Positions 38,142 to 46,510 of a stretch of DNA of 64,000 bases are shown piece after piece. The position numbers were made by a program, and so were the translations under genes. Below the pieces are notes generated by a model. The model saw nothing but the letters and a program-made list of their open reading frames with translations, had not been told where the DNA came from and did not search any database. Position 1 is the stretch's first letter, and every line of letters begins with the position of its first letter. Location: assembly GCA_025144245.1 (NCBI GenBank), contig JALXXC010000007.1, positions 91,587-155,586 on the forward strand, read 5' to 3'. This DNA is from Corynebacterium sp. p3-SID1145. Its GTDB lineage: Bacteria; Actinomycetota; Actinomycetes; Mycobacteriales; Mycobacteriaceae.

Positions 38142-39161
38142 ATGTTCATCGCCGCATTCTTGGTCGGCCTCCGCGAAGGACTGGAAGCCTCCCTCATCGT
38201 CGGCATGCTTTTCGCCGCCATCGCGCGGCGCAGCACAGGTACTGATGCAAACGGGCACGGCGACGACGACAGTGCCACGAGCGCCAAGAAAGCCGCGCGC
38301 ACCGTGTGGATCGGTGTGATCTCCGCCGCCGTGATCTGCACCGCGCTCGGCGCTCTGTTCACATTCGGCCGCTACGGTTTGTCGTTCCGGGCACAGGAGG
38401 CCATCGGCGGGATCATGTCGCTCATCGCGGTGGCCATGATCACCGGCATGATCGTCTCCCTGAGCAATGAGAACGGCGAGCTGCGCACCATGCTCGACGA
38501 CAAGACCGGGACCGCCCTGGACAAAGGAACTCAGGCGCTGTTCTGGCTCGCGTTCGTCGCGGTGGCCCGGGAGGGCATCGAGCTGACGCTCCTGCTGTGG
38601 GGCTGGACCACCACCCCGAGCGCGGTCGTCGGCGCGTTTCTGGGCATCGGCATCGCCGTGGTGATGGGGTGGCTGATCTACCGCGGCGCGCTGAAGCTCG
38701 ACTTGGGCACGTTCTTCACGTGGTCCAGCGCCCTGCTTATCGTCGTCGCGGCGGGCATTCTCGCCTACGCCATCCACGATCTCCAGGAGGCGCAGTTCCT
38801 CCCCGGCCCCTTCTCCGGCGCTCCCATTGCCCCGACGCACCCGCGCACCGGCGAAGTGCTCACCGGCTTCGATTCTTACCCGTTCTGGTTGGCGTCCTTC
38901 CCGTTCGGGTGGGCGTTCAACCTCGAGGGCGTCATTGATCCCGCCGGGATCACCGCCACGCTGCTGCAGGCATTCACCGGTTTCATGCCCCAAATGTCCT
39001 GGCTGCAGGTCATTGCCTGGGCCGCGTACATCGCCGTCATCGTGCCGATCTTCGTGCGGCACGTGAAAGCGGGTCGCCGACGCAGCGCGAATACGTACGA
39101 GGGCGACACGGACACCACCACCCCCGCCCACGAAGATGACTCACGAAAGGTCCTGCTATGA
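38142..39161 (+). CDS. efeU: Iron permease EfeU (FTR1 family)
   Basis: Membrane permease of the ferrous/ferric uptake system EfeUOB, 339 aa with about seven helices. Both REXXE iron-binding motifs are present: REGLEASLI in helix 1 and REGIELTLLLW near residue 145. The start at 38142 places the first helix at the N-terminus; a longer frame lacks support. The tail (about 310-339) is basic, then rich in Thr and Asp. First gene of efeUOB under a DtxR-like box, hence iron-repressed; the next ATG overlaps its stop (ATGA). Confidence 0.94.
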   Translation: MFIAAFLVGLREGLEASLIVGMLFAAIARRSTGTDANGHGDDDSATSAKKAARTVWIGVISAAVICTALGALFTFGRYGLSFRAQEAIGGIMSLIAVAMITGMIVSLSNENGELRTMLDDKTGTALDKGTQALFWLAFVAVAREGIELTLLLWGWTTTPSAVVGAFLGIGIAVVMGWLIYRGALKLDLGTFFTWSSALLIVVAAGILAYAIHDLQEAQFLPGPFSGAPIAPTHPRTGEVLTGFDSYPFWLASFPFGWAFNLEGVIDPAGITATLLQAFTGFMPQMSWLQVIAWAAYIAVIVPIFVRHVKAGRRRSANTYEGDTDTTTPAHEDDSRKVLL

Positions 39162-40420
39162 AACGCTCCCCCGCTCTACTCGCCGCTTTCGCCCTCACCC
39201 TGCCGTTGGCCGGGTGCGTGGAGAACAGCTCGGGCGATGCCATCGACGTCGAGGCGAAAGAAGATGCCTGCCAGGTAGCCGCGGATTCCGTGGAATCCGG
39301 CACCAGCACCTTCTCCATCACCAACTCGGGTGAGCGCGTCACCGAGTTCTACGTGCTCGCGGACGACGGCCTGCGGGTCATCGCCGAGCGCGAGAATATC
39401 GCGCCTGGTTCCACCGCGGACCTCACCGTGCAGCTCGAACCCGGCAACTACTTCACGGCCTGCAAGCCGGGTCTGCGCGGCGCGAATGTCGGCCAGAGCG
39501 AATTCACGGTGACCGGCGAGCCGATCCAGTACAACGAGTCCGACGAGAAGCGTTTCAACGAGGCCCGCGACAACTACGTCGCTTTCGTGCAGAACGAGGT
39601 CGCCGAGCTGCTGCCCAAGGTCGAGGAATTCGCCGAGGCCTACGCGGCGGGAGACGACGAGAAAGCAAAGCAGCTCTACCCCACCACCCGCGTACACTAC
39701 GAGCGCATTGAGCCGGTCGCGGAGGCGCTCGGTGTCCTCGACGCCCGCATCGACTACCGCGAGGTGGATTACATCGCCGAGGCTGACGAGCTGAAAGAAG
39801 ACGACCAGACGTTCACCGAATGGCTCGGCTTCCACCGCATGGAGAAGGACCTGTGGCCGCCGGCTGAGGACGAGAAGAACGCCGACGGCGCGCCCGCCCG
39901 CGAGGGCTGGGAACCGTCCACGCCGGAGCACCGCCGCGAGATCGCCGACACTCTCATCGCCGACGTGGAGCAGCTGAACACCACCGTCAACGCGGACAAC
40001 TTCATCGAAGAGCAGGACATCACCGTCGACACTGTCTCCAACGGCGCGATGGGCCTGCTCGAAGAGGTGGCCACCACCAAGGTCACGGGCGAGGAGAACT
40101 GGTGGTCGCACAAGGACCTCTACGATTTCCAGGCCAATATCCAGGGCTCCCGCATCGCGTTCGACATGGTCAAGGACATCGCCGCAGAGCGCGGGGAAGA
40201 AGGCCAAAAGCTTGTCGACGACATCGAGAACCGTTTCAACGACATCCAAGAGCTCCTCGACCAGTACGGCAGCCTGGAATCCGGATTCGTCGACTACGAC
40301 GAGGTGGACGCTGGTGAGCAGGCGAAGCTGACACGCTCTCTGGATGCCCTGCGCGAGCCACTGTCCAACCTCACCGGCACCGTGCTGGGACTCAACGTCG
40401 ATGCGGGAGATGAGTCCTAA
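39158..40420 (+). CDS. efeO: Iron uptake lipoprotein EfeO
   Basis: Extracytoplasmic iron-binding component of EfeUOB, 420 aa. The signal peptide ends in LPLAGC, a good lipobox. An N-terminal cupredoxin-like domain (about 30-125) precedes the M75 imelysin-like domain with the HXXE site LGFHRMEKDLW (near 230). Overlaps efeU by four bases (ATGA) and is followed directly by efeB (stop TAA, then ATG), so the three are translationally coupled. Confidence 0.93.
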   Translation: MKRSPALLAAFALTLPLAGCVENSSGDAIDVEAKEDACQVAADSVESGTSTFSITNSGERVTEFYVLADDGLRVIAERENIAPGSTADLTVQLEPGNYFTACKPGLRGANVGQSEFTVTGEPIQYNESDEKRFNEARDNYVAFVQNEVAELLPKVEEFAEAYAAGDDEKAKQLYPTTRVHYERIEPVAEALGVLDARIDYREVDYIAEADELKEDDQTFTEWLGFHRMEKDLWPPAEDEKNADGAPAREGWEPSTPEHRREIADTLIADVEQLNTTVNADNFIEEQDITVDTVSNGAMGLLEEVATTKVTGEENWWSHKDLYDFQANIQGSRIAFDMVKDIAAERGEEGQKLVDDIENRFNDIQELLDQYGSLESGFVDYDEVDAGEQAKLTRSLDALREPLSNLTGTVLGLNVDAGDES

Positions 40421-41668
40421 ATGGGCAGGCTCAACCGGCGCACATTCTTAGCGCTCGGCGGTGTGAGCGCCGCCGGCGCTGCTGCGGCAGCATGCTCGCG
40501 GGACGGTTCCGCCGCCACAGGCGACATCGACGGCGCCGCCCACGAGGAGATGATCATCGACTTCGCTGGCGAACACCAAGCGGGGATCATCAGCCCGATG
40601 CAGAATAACCTGCACTTCGCCGCCTTCGACATGGATGAGAAAGCGGACAGGGACGACCTGGTCGACCTGCTCACCCGCTGGACAGACGCCGCGCGCCGGT
40701 TGACGCTCGGAGGCGAAGTCAGCGCGAAGGGCGCCTTCGGCGGCGGGGAAAACTTCCCGCCGGACGATTCGGGCGAGGCCTACGACTTGGGGCCGGCGGC
40801 GCTGACCATCACCATCGGTTTCGGACGCAGCCTGTTCCGCGACCAATTCGGATTGACGGACAAGCTGCCGAGCGAGTTCACGGACATGCCGCCCATGACC
40901 AACGACTTTCTCAACCGCGAGCGCTCCGACGGCGACCTGTGCATCCAAGCGTGCGCCAACGATCCGCAGGTGGCCACCCACGCCATCCGCAACCTGACCC
41001 GGCTGGCAGTGCCGGATGCGGTGCTGCGCTGGTCCCAGATCGGCTTCGGCAAAGCCGCCGTGACCACGCGCGATGAAACCACCCCGCGCAACCTTTTCGG
41101 GCAGAAGGACGGCACCGCGAATATTCGTGCCGAGGACACCGATGCCTTGGACGAGCACGTGTGGATCCCGGCGGATTCTTCCCAGCCCTGGGCGGCGGGC
41201 GGGTCGTACCTGACTGCACGGCGCATCGCCATGAATATCGAGGTCTGGGACACCCTCCAGCTTTCAGAGCAGGAGCGCGTCACCGGCCGCGACAAGGTCG
41301 TCGGCGCCCCGCTGACCGGCACCGACGAATTCGACGAACCGGATTTCGCCGCCACCAACGAACGCGGGCGACCCGTCATCGACCACGGATCGCACCTGTT
41401 CAACGTCCACCCCGACCAGAACGGCGGGATCCGTATGCTGCGGCGCCCGTTCAACTACGTCGACGGGTCCAACGACCAAGGGCGGCTTGACGCGGGGCTA
41501 TTCTTCATCGCGTTCACGCGCACCGTGGACCGGTTCGCCACTGTGCACCAGTCCATGTCGCGCGACGAGATGTTCCTCGAATACCTCAAGACCACCAACA
41601 CCGGCACCTACCTCATCCCGCCCGGAGTGGGCAAGACAGGATTCGTGGGGGAAGGGATGTTCGCTTAA
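40421..41668 (+). CDS. efeB: Dye-decolorizing peroxidase EfeB, Tat-exported
   Basis: Haem-dependent DyP-type peroxidase of EfeUOB, 415 aa. The signal LNRRTFLALGGVSAAGAAAAAC carries a twin arginine and a Cys at the end that could be acylated. The family motif GXXDG is GQKDGTAN (near 228), with the proximal-haem histidine region IDHGSHLFNVHPDQNGG and the arginine in RMLRRPFNY. The start codon touches the efeO stop. The stop overlaps that of the convergent glycosyltransferase by four bases (TTAA). Confidence 0.93.
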   Translation: MGRLNRRTFLALGGVSAAGAAAAACSRDGSAATGDIDGAAHEEMIIDFAGEHQAGIISPMQNNLHFAAFDMDEKADRDDLVDLLTRWTDAARRLTLGGEVSAKGAFGGGENFPPDDSGEAYDLGPAALTITIGFGRSLFRDQFGLTDKLPSEFTDMPPMTNDFLNRERSDGDLCIQACANDPQVATHAIRNLTRLAVPDAVLRWSQIGFGKAAVTTRDETTPRNLFGQKDGTANIRAEDTDALDEHVWIPADSSQPWAAGGSYLTARRIAMNIEVWDTLQLSEQERVTGRDKVVGAPLTGTDEFDEPDFAATNERGRPVIDHGSHLFNVHPDQNGGIRMLRRPFNYVDGSNDQGRLDAGLFFIAFTRTVDRFATVHQSMSRDEMFLEYLKTTNTGTYLIPPGVGKTGFVGEGMFA

Positions 41669-43452
41669 GGGGTGCGCTGCCAGGAGCCGTCGATAAGCGC
41701 GATTGCTCCTGCTTCCTCGAAGGCGCGCAGCCATCCTTCCATGGGCCACGTGCCCCATTTGCTGTGGAAGACCTCCGCGTTGCGCAGGATATCGTCGAGG
41801 TGCTCCCACGGCGGCGAGGAGACCGGGTGCCACTGGTGGAACGCGTGCGCGCCGCCGACCCACAGCAGGTCGATGCCGTGTTCCCGCAAGTTCCAGGCGA
41901 AGTCCGTGTCCTCCCCGCCGTAGCCTGAGTACGCCTCGTCGAAGCCGCCGAAGCTCTCGACGATTCTCTCCCACGTTTGCGCAGTGCAGGCGAAGGAGAG
42001 CGACCAGAACAGGTTGTAATCCTCCGCCCGCTGCACCTCGCCCGCCGGCGGATTCGGGCGCGCCGGGTGGGGGTCCGGGCGCACAGTGCGCAACTCCCCC
42101 TCTTTCATGTAGGTGACGGGACCTGCGACAACAGCATCCGGGTGCTCCGCAAGCGCCTTCATATACAGAGGGACGAGGTCGCCGCCGGCGACGCAATCGG
42201 CGTCGAGGAAGACGATCACGTCGTTGCCGCGCGCGATCGCCTCGGCGGCACCCCGGTTGCGCGCGCGGGCGAGGTTCGGGTGGCTTGTTTCGGCACTTGC
42301 CTTGTCTGCGGCGACAACGTGGCTCTTCGGCACCGCCTTCTCCAGCTCCGCATGGTCCGCGAGCGCGACAGTGATGTGGTCCGTGCCCTCCGGCGCGAGG
42401 TTGACCTGGTGGGTCAGGTGGCTGGAGCGGCCAGCGTTGGCCAGCGTCACAATCGCCGCTTTCGCGTCCGCGGGGTCTTCCGCCACTGCCGCGATGACCT
42501 CGGCTGCCCGGCGCGCGGACCCGTCCGTTTCCCAGCGGGACCAGTCGGCGCCCAAGTCGCGGGCAGCGGCGAGCACACCCGGCCACTCCTCCGGCGCCGG
42601 GAAGCGTTCAGGCACAACGGCCAGCCCTTCGCGGGCGAGCAGCTGGGCGGACGTCTTTTGCTCGATGAACGGCCGTGGCTGCGGGAGAATCACCGCAGGG
42701 GCACCCAGATGGGCGATGTCAGCGATGGAGTTCTGGCCGCCCGCGGCGACCACGACGCCCGCAGAGGCGATCAGCTCCGTCGGGTCGTCCACACGGTTCT
42801 CCCCGGTCAGGAACGTGAAGCGATAGTCGGGGCAGGCCGCCTCCACGGCGTCCCAGTCCCCCGGCTCCCATGTCGACCCGCCCTGGCCGGCCATGACGAG
42901 AACGTGCCGCGGGTCGCGCTCGCGTTCCTGAGCCGGATCGGGCCGCTGGAGCCTAGTGATCCCGCCGACCGGGTGCAGCCGGTCCGAGTGCATGCGCATG
43001 TGCTCCGGCACCGGCACCCAGGTGGGCCACGCGGCGATGATGGCGTCGGACTGGCGGTAAGCGAGCTGGTGTGGCGGGTCATCCCGCAGCCCGGGCATGG
43101 CCAGCGTGATCACGGGTACTCCCATGAGGCGCAGGAACATGCACATCTCGGCGGAGACGTCCACGTAGAACGCCGCCGGATCATTCTCAGCCACCCAGGA
43201 AGCGACGGCGGCGAAGCGTTCCCGCAGCCCGCGGTTGCCGTACGGCGCGTAGTGGAGGGTGCCGCCGGCGGTCATCGCGCGGCCGGAGTGGCCGTGGCCG
43301 GCATCATCGGCGATCACGATGTCCGCACCCGGCGCGGTGGACAAGATGACGGCGTCCCAGCCCAGCTCGCGTAGTTCACACTGGATCATCCGGCACCGCT
43401 GAATGTGCCCGCTGCCATGGTGGTGCGAGTAAATACCGATGAGTTTTTTCAC
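41665..43452 (-). CDS. Two-domain glycosyltransferase (MurG/UGT-like plus GT2/GT7C-like)
   Basis: Fusion of two glycosyltransferase modules, 595 aa, no membrane segment. Residues 1 to about 330 look like a GT-B enzyme of the predicted-glycosyltransferase group near MurG (YSHHHGSGHIQRCRMI at the N-terminus; GGQNSIADIAHLGAPAVILPQPRPFIEQ as donor-site loop). Residues about 345-595 form a GT-A module with ARNRGAAEAIARGNDVIVFLDADC (DxD-type) and GGFDEAYSGYGGEDTDFAW, the galactosyltransferase C-terminal motif. The N-terminal strand of a normal GT-A fold is not obvious at the join. Last gene of the leftward operon; its start overlaps the stop of the preceding gene. Acceptor and sugar unknown. Confidence 0.8.
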   Translation of the reverse strand: MKKLIGIYSHHHGSGHIQRCRMIQCELRELGWDAVILSTAPGADIVIADDAGHGHSGRAMTAGGTLHYAPYGNRGLRERFAAVASWVAENDPAAFYVDVSAEMCMFLRLMGVPVITLAMPGLRDDPPHQLAYRQSDAIIAAWPTWVPVPEHMRMHSDRLHPVGGITRLQRPDPAQERERDPRHVLVMAGQGGSTWEPGDWDAVEAACPDYRFTFLTGENRVDDPTELIASAGVVVAAGGQNSIADIAHLGAPAVILPQPRPFIEQKTSAQLLAREGLAVVPERFPAPEEWPGVLAAARDLGADWSRWETDGSARRAAEVIAAVAEDPADAKAAIVTLANAGRSSHLTHQVNLAPEGTDHITVALADHAELEKAVPKSHVVAADKASAETSHPNLARARNRGAAEAIARGNDVIVFLDADCVAGGDLVPLYMKALAEHPDAVVAGPVTYMKEGELRTVRPDPHPARPNPPAGEVQRAEDYNLFWSLSFACTAQTWERIVESFGGFDEAYSGYGGEDTDFAWNLREHGIDLLWVGGAHAFHQWHPVSSPPWEHLDDILRNAEVFHSKWGTWPMEGWLRAFEEAGAIALIDGSWQRTP

Positions 43453-44552
43453 CGCACAATCACCTCCCGGTAGAGATCGACGTAGCGCCGCGCTGTCTGT
43501 GTCAGGCTGTGGTTCTCCACCACCCAGGCGCGAACTTTGGCTCGGTCAGTGTGGAGAGCGCGGTGGATCGCACCGGCAAGCCCCACCACATCGTCCGGTT
43601 TGACCAGCACAGCAGGAGCGTCTGCGAGCAGTTCGCCCATCCCGCCGCGGTCAAAGGCCGCCACTGGCGTGCCGCACGACATGGCTTCGAATGCCACCAG
43701 CCCGAACGGTTCCTCCCAGCGCGGCGTGACCACGCAGACGGCATGGCGGCCGACAAGACGGCGCAGCTCCGCGTGGGAGAGCTCCCCCACCCAGCGGATC
43801 AGCTGGCCGTCCAGCCGCGGGGCGATCTCCTCCTGGAAATACGTGTGGTCCCCCTTCCGGCCCGCAATGGTCAGCGGCAGGCCGAGCAGACGGCACGCGT
43901 CCATGGCCAGGTGCAAGCCCTTCTCCGGGACGATGCGCCCGAACCAGACGGCGCCGTCGCCGCCGGAACCGGCAGCCCACAGACGGACATTCACGCCGTT
44001 GGGGATGACCTCAATCGGCGTGGGCATGTCCCAGCTGCGAGCGGTGGTGGTGCTCACCGCCGCGAAACGGCCGGCCGCCTCGCCTGAAGCGTCCACGACC
44101 TCCTGGATTTCCGGCAGCTGCGGGGTGTGCAGCGTGGTCAGCATCGGCAACAGCTCAGGCGAGGCTGCCGAAGGGAACATCGCGGGGCTGAGGCTGTTGT
44201 TGTGCACCACGTCGTACTGCTCCGCGACCAAGTGCGCACGCAGGTCAAGAAACGCCTGCTCCTCCCGCTCCTTCTCACCTGCCGGGTAACCGGTGTCCGT
44301 GGCGCGCTCGGGGTTGGTCCCCCAGTCCACGCCAGGCAGCTCGAAGCCCTTCACGTTGCCGTCCGAGCCCCTGGCCGCGTAGAAGTCCACCTCGTGACCC
44401 TCCTCGCGCAACGCTTTGACCATGGTGTGGCAGAACGCCTCGAGGCCGCCGGCATACGGCTCGCGGATGGGATAGCGCGCGGGCGCGACGAACGCGATGC
44501 GCAGTTTCGGGGTGCTCAAAACGTCGCTGGCTGCGGGCAGAGTGATCGTCAT
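43449..44552 (-). CDS. Glycosyltransferase family 4 (GT-B)
   Basis: Retaining GT-B glycosyltransferase, 367 aa, soluble. The N-terminal acceptor domain has APARYPIREPYAGGLEAFCHTMVKAL. The C-terminal donor domain has VWFGRIVPEKGLHLAMDA, TPRWEEPFGLVAFEAMSCGTPVAAFDRGGMGELL (the EX7E motif) and LVKPDDVVGLAGAI. The start at 44552 gives MTITLPAASD and a four-base ATGA overlap with the upstream gene; a longer frame would run far into it. Middle gene of the leftward operon. Confidence 0.88.
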   Translation of the reverse strand: MTITLPAASDVLSTPKLRIAFVAPARYPIREPYAGGLEAFCHTMVKALREEGHEVDFYAARGSDGNVKGFELPGVDWGTNPERATDTGYPAGEKEREEQAFLDLRAHLVAEQYDVVHNNSLSPAMFPSAASPELLPMLTTLHTPQLPEIQEVVDASGEAAGRFAAVSTTTARSWDMPTPIEVIPNGVNVRLWAAGSGGDGAVWFGRIVPEKGLHLAMDACRLLGLPLTIAGRKGDHTYFQEEIAPRLDGQLIRWVGELSHAELRRLVGRHAVCVVTPRWEEPFGLVAFEAMSCGTPVAAFDRGGMGELLADAPAVLVKPDDVVGLAGAIHRALHTDRAKVRAWVVENHSLTQTARRYVDLYREVIVR

Positions 44553-45520
44553 CGCCCCTCCCCTGCATCGAGTGCGGCCGCGTAAATTCCGGCATGAGTC
44601 TGCTTGATCGCACGCAGCTGCGAGTCGCGGTCGCCGCGGTACGGCACCGGGCCGGCAGCAAGGAGCTCGGCGGCGGCGCGCCACGCATCGGCGCCGTCGC
44701 CCGTGCGGTACACCGACACAGCCTCGGGCGTGTCCACTTGGTCGGCATAGCAGCCGCAATCTGGGACTGCGACGCTCACGCCCAGGTCGCGGCACATTTC
44801 CAGCCAGCCAGAATGCGTCCCCCTCACGTACGGCAGGATGCACACGCGGTGGGAGGCGACAGCGGAGTGCAGTTCAGAGTCGTTCATAGGGGTGTGACGG
44901 ACGGGGGTGATGCCGTCGATAAGCGAAAGCTCTGTGTGGAGCTGAAGGGTCGCATCGACGTCGTGCATGTACACGGTCAGCGGAACGAAATCTGCGATCG
45001 CGCGGTAGAAATCCGCGTCCGCGACGGCATTCGCGCGCAGGGATTTCAGGAAGACCGCGGCATCCGCGTCCGCTTCCACATCGGGCGGTTGCTTGACGAC
45101 GGCCGGGTGCCCCACCACCGCCACATCCTCCCGCCCGTAGCGCTGCGCGATGGTGCCCGCCGCGGACTCGGTGAGCGTGACCACTTCCTTGGCCGCGCGG
45201 ACGAGCACCCCCACATTCGCGCGGTGGCGTTCCTGGTCGGCCGGATCCGACAAGTGCGGGTTATCCAGATCGTGGACGGTGACCACGAGCGGCACCGGCA
45301 ACGCGTCCACGAGCTCTTGGAGCTGCTCCGGCGTGCGGTGCTCGTAACCGAAGTGGATGTGCACGAGATCGACATCGCGCTCCGTGTCCCACCACTGCGC
45401 CTCCAGCGCAGGGTGCGGCCACCAGTTGCCGTCGATGTCGGGGTCGGGGTGAAAGCTCACTCCTTCAGGCTGAATCGCCTGCGGGTAGACATGTTCCGCA
45501 GGGATCGAGAGAACCTTCAT
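44549..45520 (-). CDS. Glycosyltransferase-like protein (GT-B), first gene of leftward operon
   Basis: Soluble protein, 323 aa, resembling GT4-type enzymes: MKVLSIPAEHVYPQAIQ, VDLVHIHFGYEH, LVVTVHDLDNPHLSD, VVTLTESAAGTIAQRYG, then a C-terminal half with CILPYVRGTHSGWLEMCRDLGVSVAVPDCG. The classic EX7E glutamates are weak, so donor binding may be altered. The ATG at 45520 follows GGGCGGTGGA; a GTG five codons earlier is possible. It has a promoter-like TATATT 71 bases upstream and a leader containing a GC-rich hairpin. Confidence 0.72.
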   Translation of the reverse strand: MKVLSIPAEHVYPQAIQPEGVSFHPDPDIDGNWWPHPALEAQWWDTERDVDLVHIHFGYEHRTPEQLQELVDALPVPLVVTVHDLDNPHLSDPADQERHRANVGVLVRAAKEVVTLTESAAGTIAQRYGREDVAVVGHPAVVKQPPDVEADADAAVFLKSLRANAVADADFYRAIADFVPLTVYMHDVDATLQLHTELSLIDGITPVRHTPMNDSELHSAVASHRVCILPYVRGTHSGWLEMCRDLGVSVAVPDCGCYADQVDTPEAVSVYRTGDGADAWRAAAELLAAGPVPYRGDRDSQLRAIKQTHAGIYAAALDAGEGR

Positions 45521-45551
45521 TCCACCGCCCTTCACGTGCTGCTCGCAATAA

Positions 45552-45578
45552 TTGGGCCGGCCCCGATGGGTCGGCCCG
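45552..45578. promoter_or_regulatory. GC-rich hairpin in the leader of the leftward glycan operon
   Basis: GGGCCG...CGGCCC with an inner CCCC/GGG pairing lies between the leftward -10 (45591-45596) and the start at 45520. On the plus strand it is followed by GTTTTA like a terminator; on the minus strand, the transcribed one, AATTATT follows. It could shield or attenuate the operon. Confidence 0.45.
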
Positions 45579-45590
45579 TTTTACGTACCT

Positions 45591-45596
45591 AATATA
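45591..45596 (-). promoter_or_regulatory. Putative -10 of the leftward glycan operon
   Basis: TATATT on the minus strand, 70 bases before the first gene, fits TANNNT. It lies 54 bases from the rightward -10, so the two promoters are divergent and close. Confidence 0.5.
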
Positions 45597-45650
45597 AACG
45601 CTCGCGCACATATCGGCATAGTGCCCGCGATTCGCTGCCGTTTGCGCAGC

Positions 45651-45656
45651 TATATT
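45651..45656 (+). promoter_or_regulatory. Putative -10 of the rightward glycan operon (leaderless)
   Basis: TATATT ends eight bases before the ATG at 45665. GGGGGA lies only two bases before the ATG, too close for an ordinary Shine-Dalgarno sequence, so a leaderless message is likely. Confidence 0.5.
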
Positions 45657-45664
45657 GGGGGACC

Positions 45665-46510
45665 ATGCCGTTTCTCACCGTCGTAGGTAATTGCCAGGCC
45701 GAATCCCTGCGCCGTCTCATCTCATCCACCGGGGACCTCGAGTCCACCCGCATCGCCCCCGTTCACGAGCTTGAGCCGGAGGACATGGAGTGGTTCGCCG
45801 ACATGCTCGCCCGCACCGACATCCTGGTCACCCAGCCGATCCGCGACGACTACCGTGGACTGCCCGTGGGCACCTCGCAGACCCTCGCGCAGCTGCCCCG
45901 CGGCGCACGCCACGTGATCGTGCCTGTCCTGCGTTACGACGGCTTGATGCCCTACCAGGCCATCATCCGCGACCCGGAGGACTCCTCCCAGGACCCGCCC
46001 GTGATCCCGTACCACGACCTCCGCATCCTGGCCGCCGCCGCACGCGAATTGGATGAGCCGGTCTCCCACCGCCCCGCAGCCGAGGCGTACCGCCGCACTG
46101 CGGACATGTCTGTGGAACAGCTCCGCTCCCGCGAGCAGCGCCACGGCTCCGTAGTCGTGTCCGATTACCTGGAGACCGCCCCTGTCTGGCACACCGTGAA
46201 CCACCCCGATAACGCGACGCTCGCGGTCGTCGCCTCCCGCGCCCGTGAAGCTCTCGGTTTGGGCGGGGACATCGAAATGCCGGACTACGAGATGCTCGGC
46301 GAGCTCGACGCGCCCATCGACGCCCACGCCGCCTCCGCACTGGGCGCCGACGCACCCGAACGTGCCACATGGACCCGCCGCGGCGGCGGGGAGATCCCCT
46401 GGGACGAGATTGTTGCCGCCCAGCTGGAGCATTTCCGTGCACGCCCGGCACTCGTCCAACACGGGTTGGAGCGCCACGCCGAGCGCATCGCCGCGCTGGA
46501 GCTTCGTTGA
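45665..46510 (+). CDS. WcbI-like polysaccharide-biosynthesis protein
   Basis: 281 aa, soluble. The N-terminus TVVGNCQAESLRRLI matches the GNCQ start of WcbI-family proteins (putative acetyltransferases of capsule clusters), followed by DILVTQPIRDDYRGLPVGTSQ and VIVPVLRYDGLMPYQ, also typical. The C-terminal third (about 150-281) has conserved-looking His/Asn (TAPVWHTVNHPDNATL). The family binds CoA-like ligands in the one case I know, so acyl transfer to a sugar is plausible. First gene of the rightward operon; its stop TGA overlaps the next ATG by one base. Confidence 0.78.
   Translation: MPFLTVVGNCQAESLRRLISSTGDLESTRIAPVHELEPEDMEWFADMLARTDILVTQPIRDDYRGLPVGTSQTLAQLPRGARHVIVPVLRYDGLMPYQAIIRDPEDSSQDPPVIPYHDLRILAAAARELDEPVSHRPAAEAYRRTADMSVEQLRSREQRHGSVVVSDYLETAPVWHTVNHPDNATLAVVASRAREALGLGGDIEMPDYEMLGELDAPIDAHAASALGADAPERATWTRRGGGEIPWDEIVAAQLEHFRARPALVQHGLERHAERIAALELR

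Noticed and set aside
45554-45582. Plus-strand terminator in the divergent glycan promoter region
   Set aside because: No plus-strand gene ends upstream of it and the rightward promoter lies after it, so it is treated as a leader hairpin of the leftward operon.
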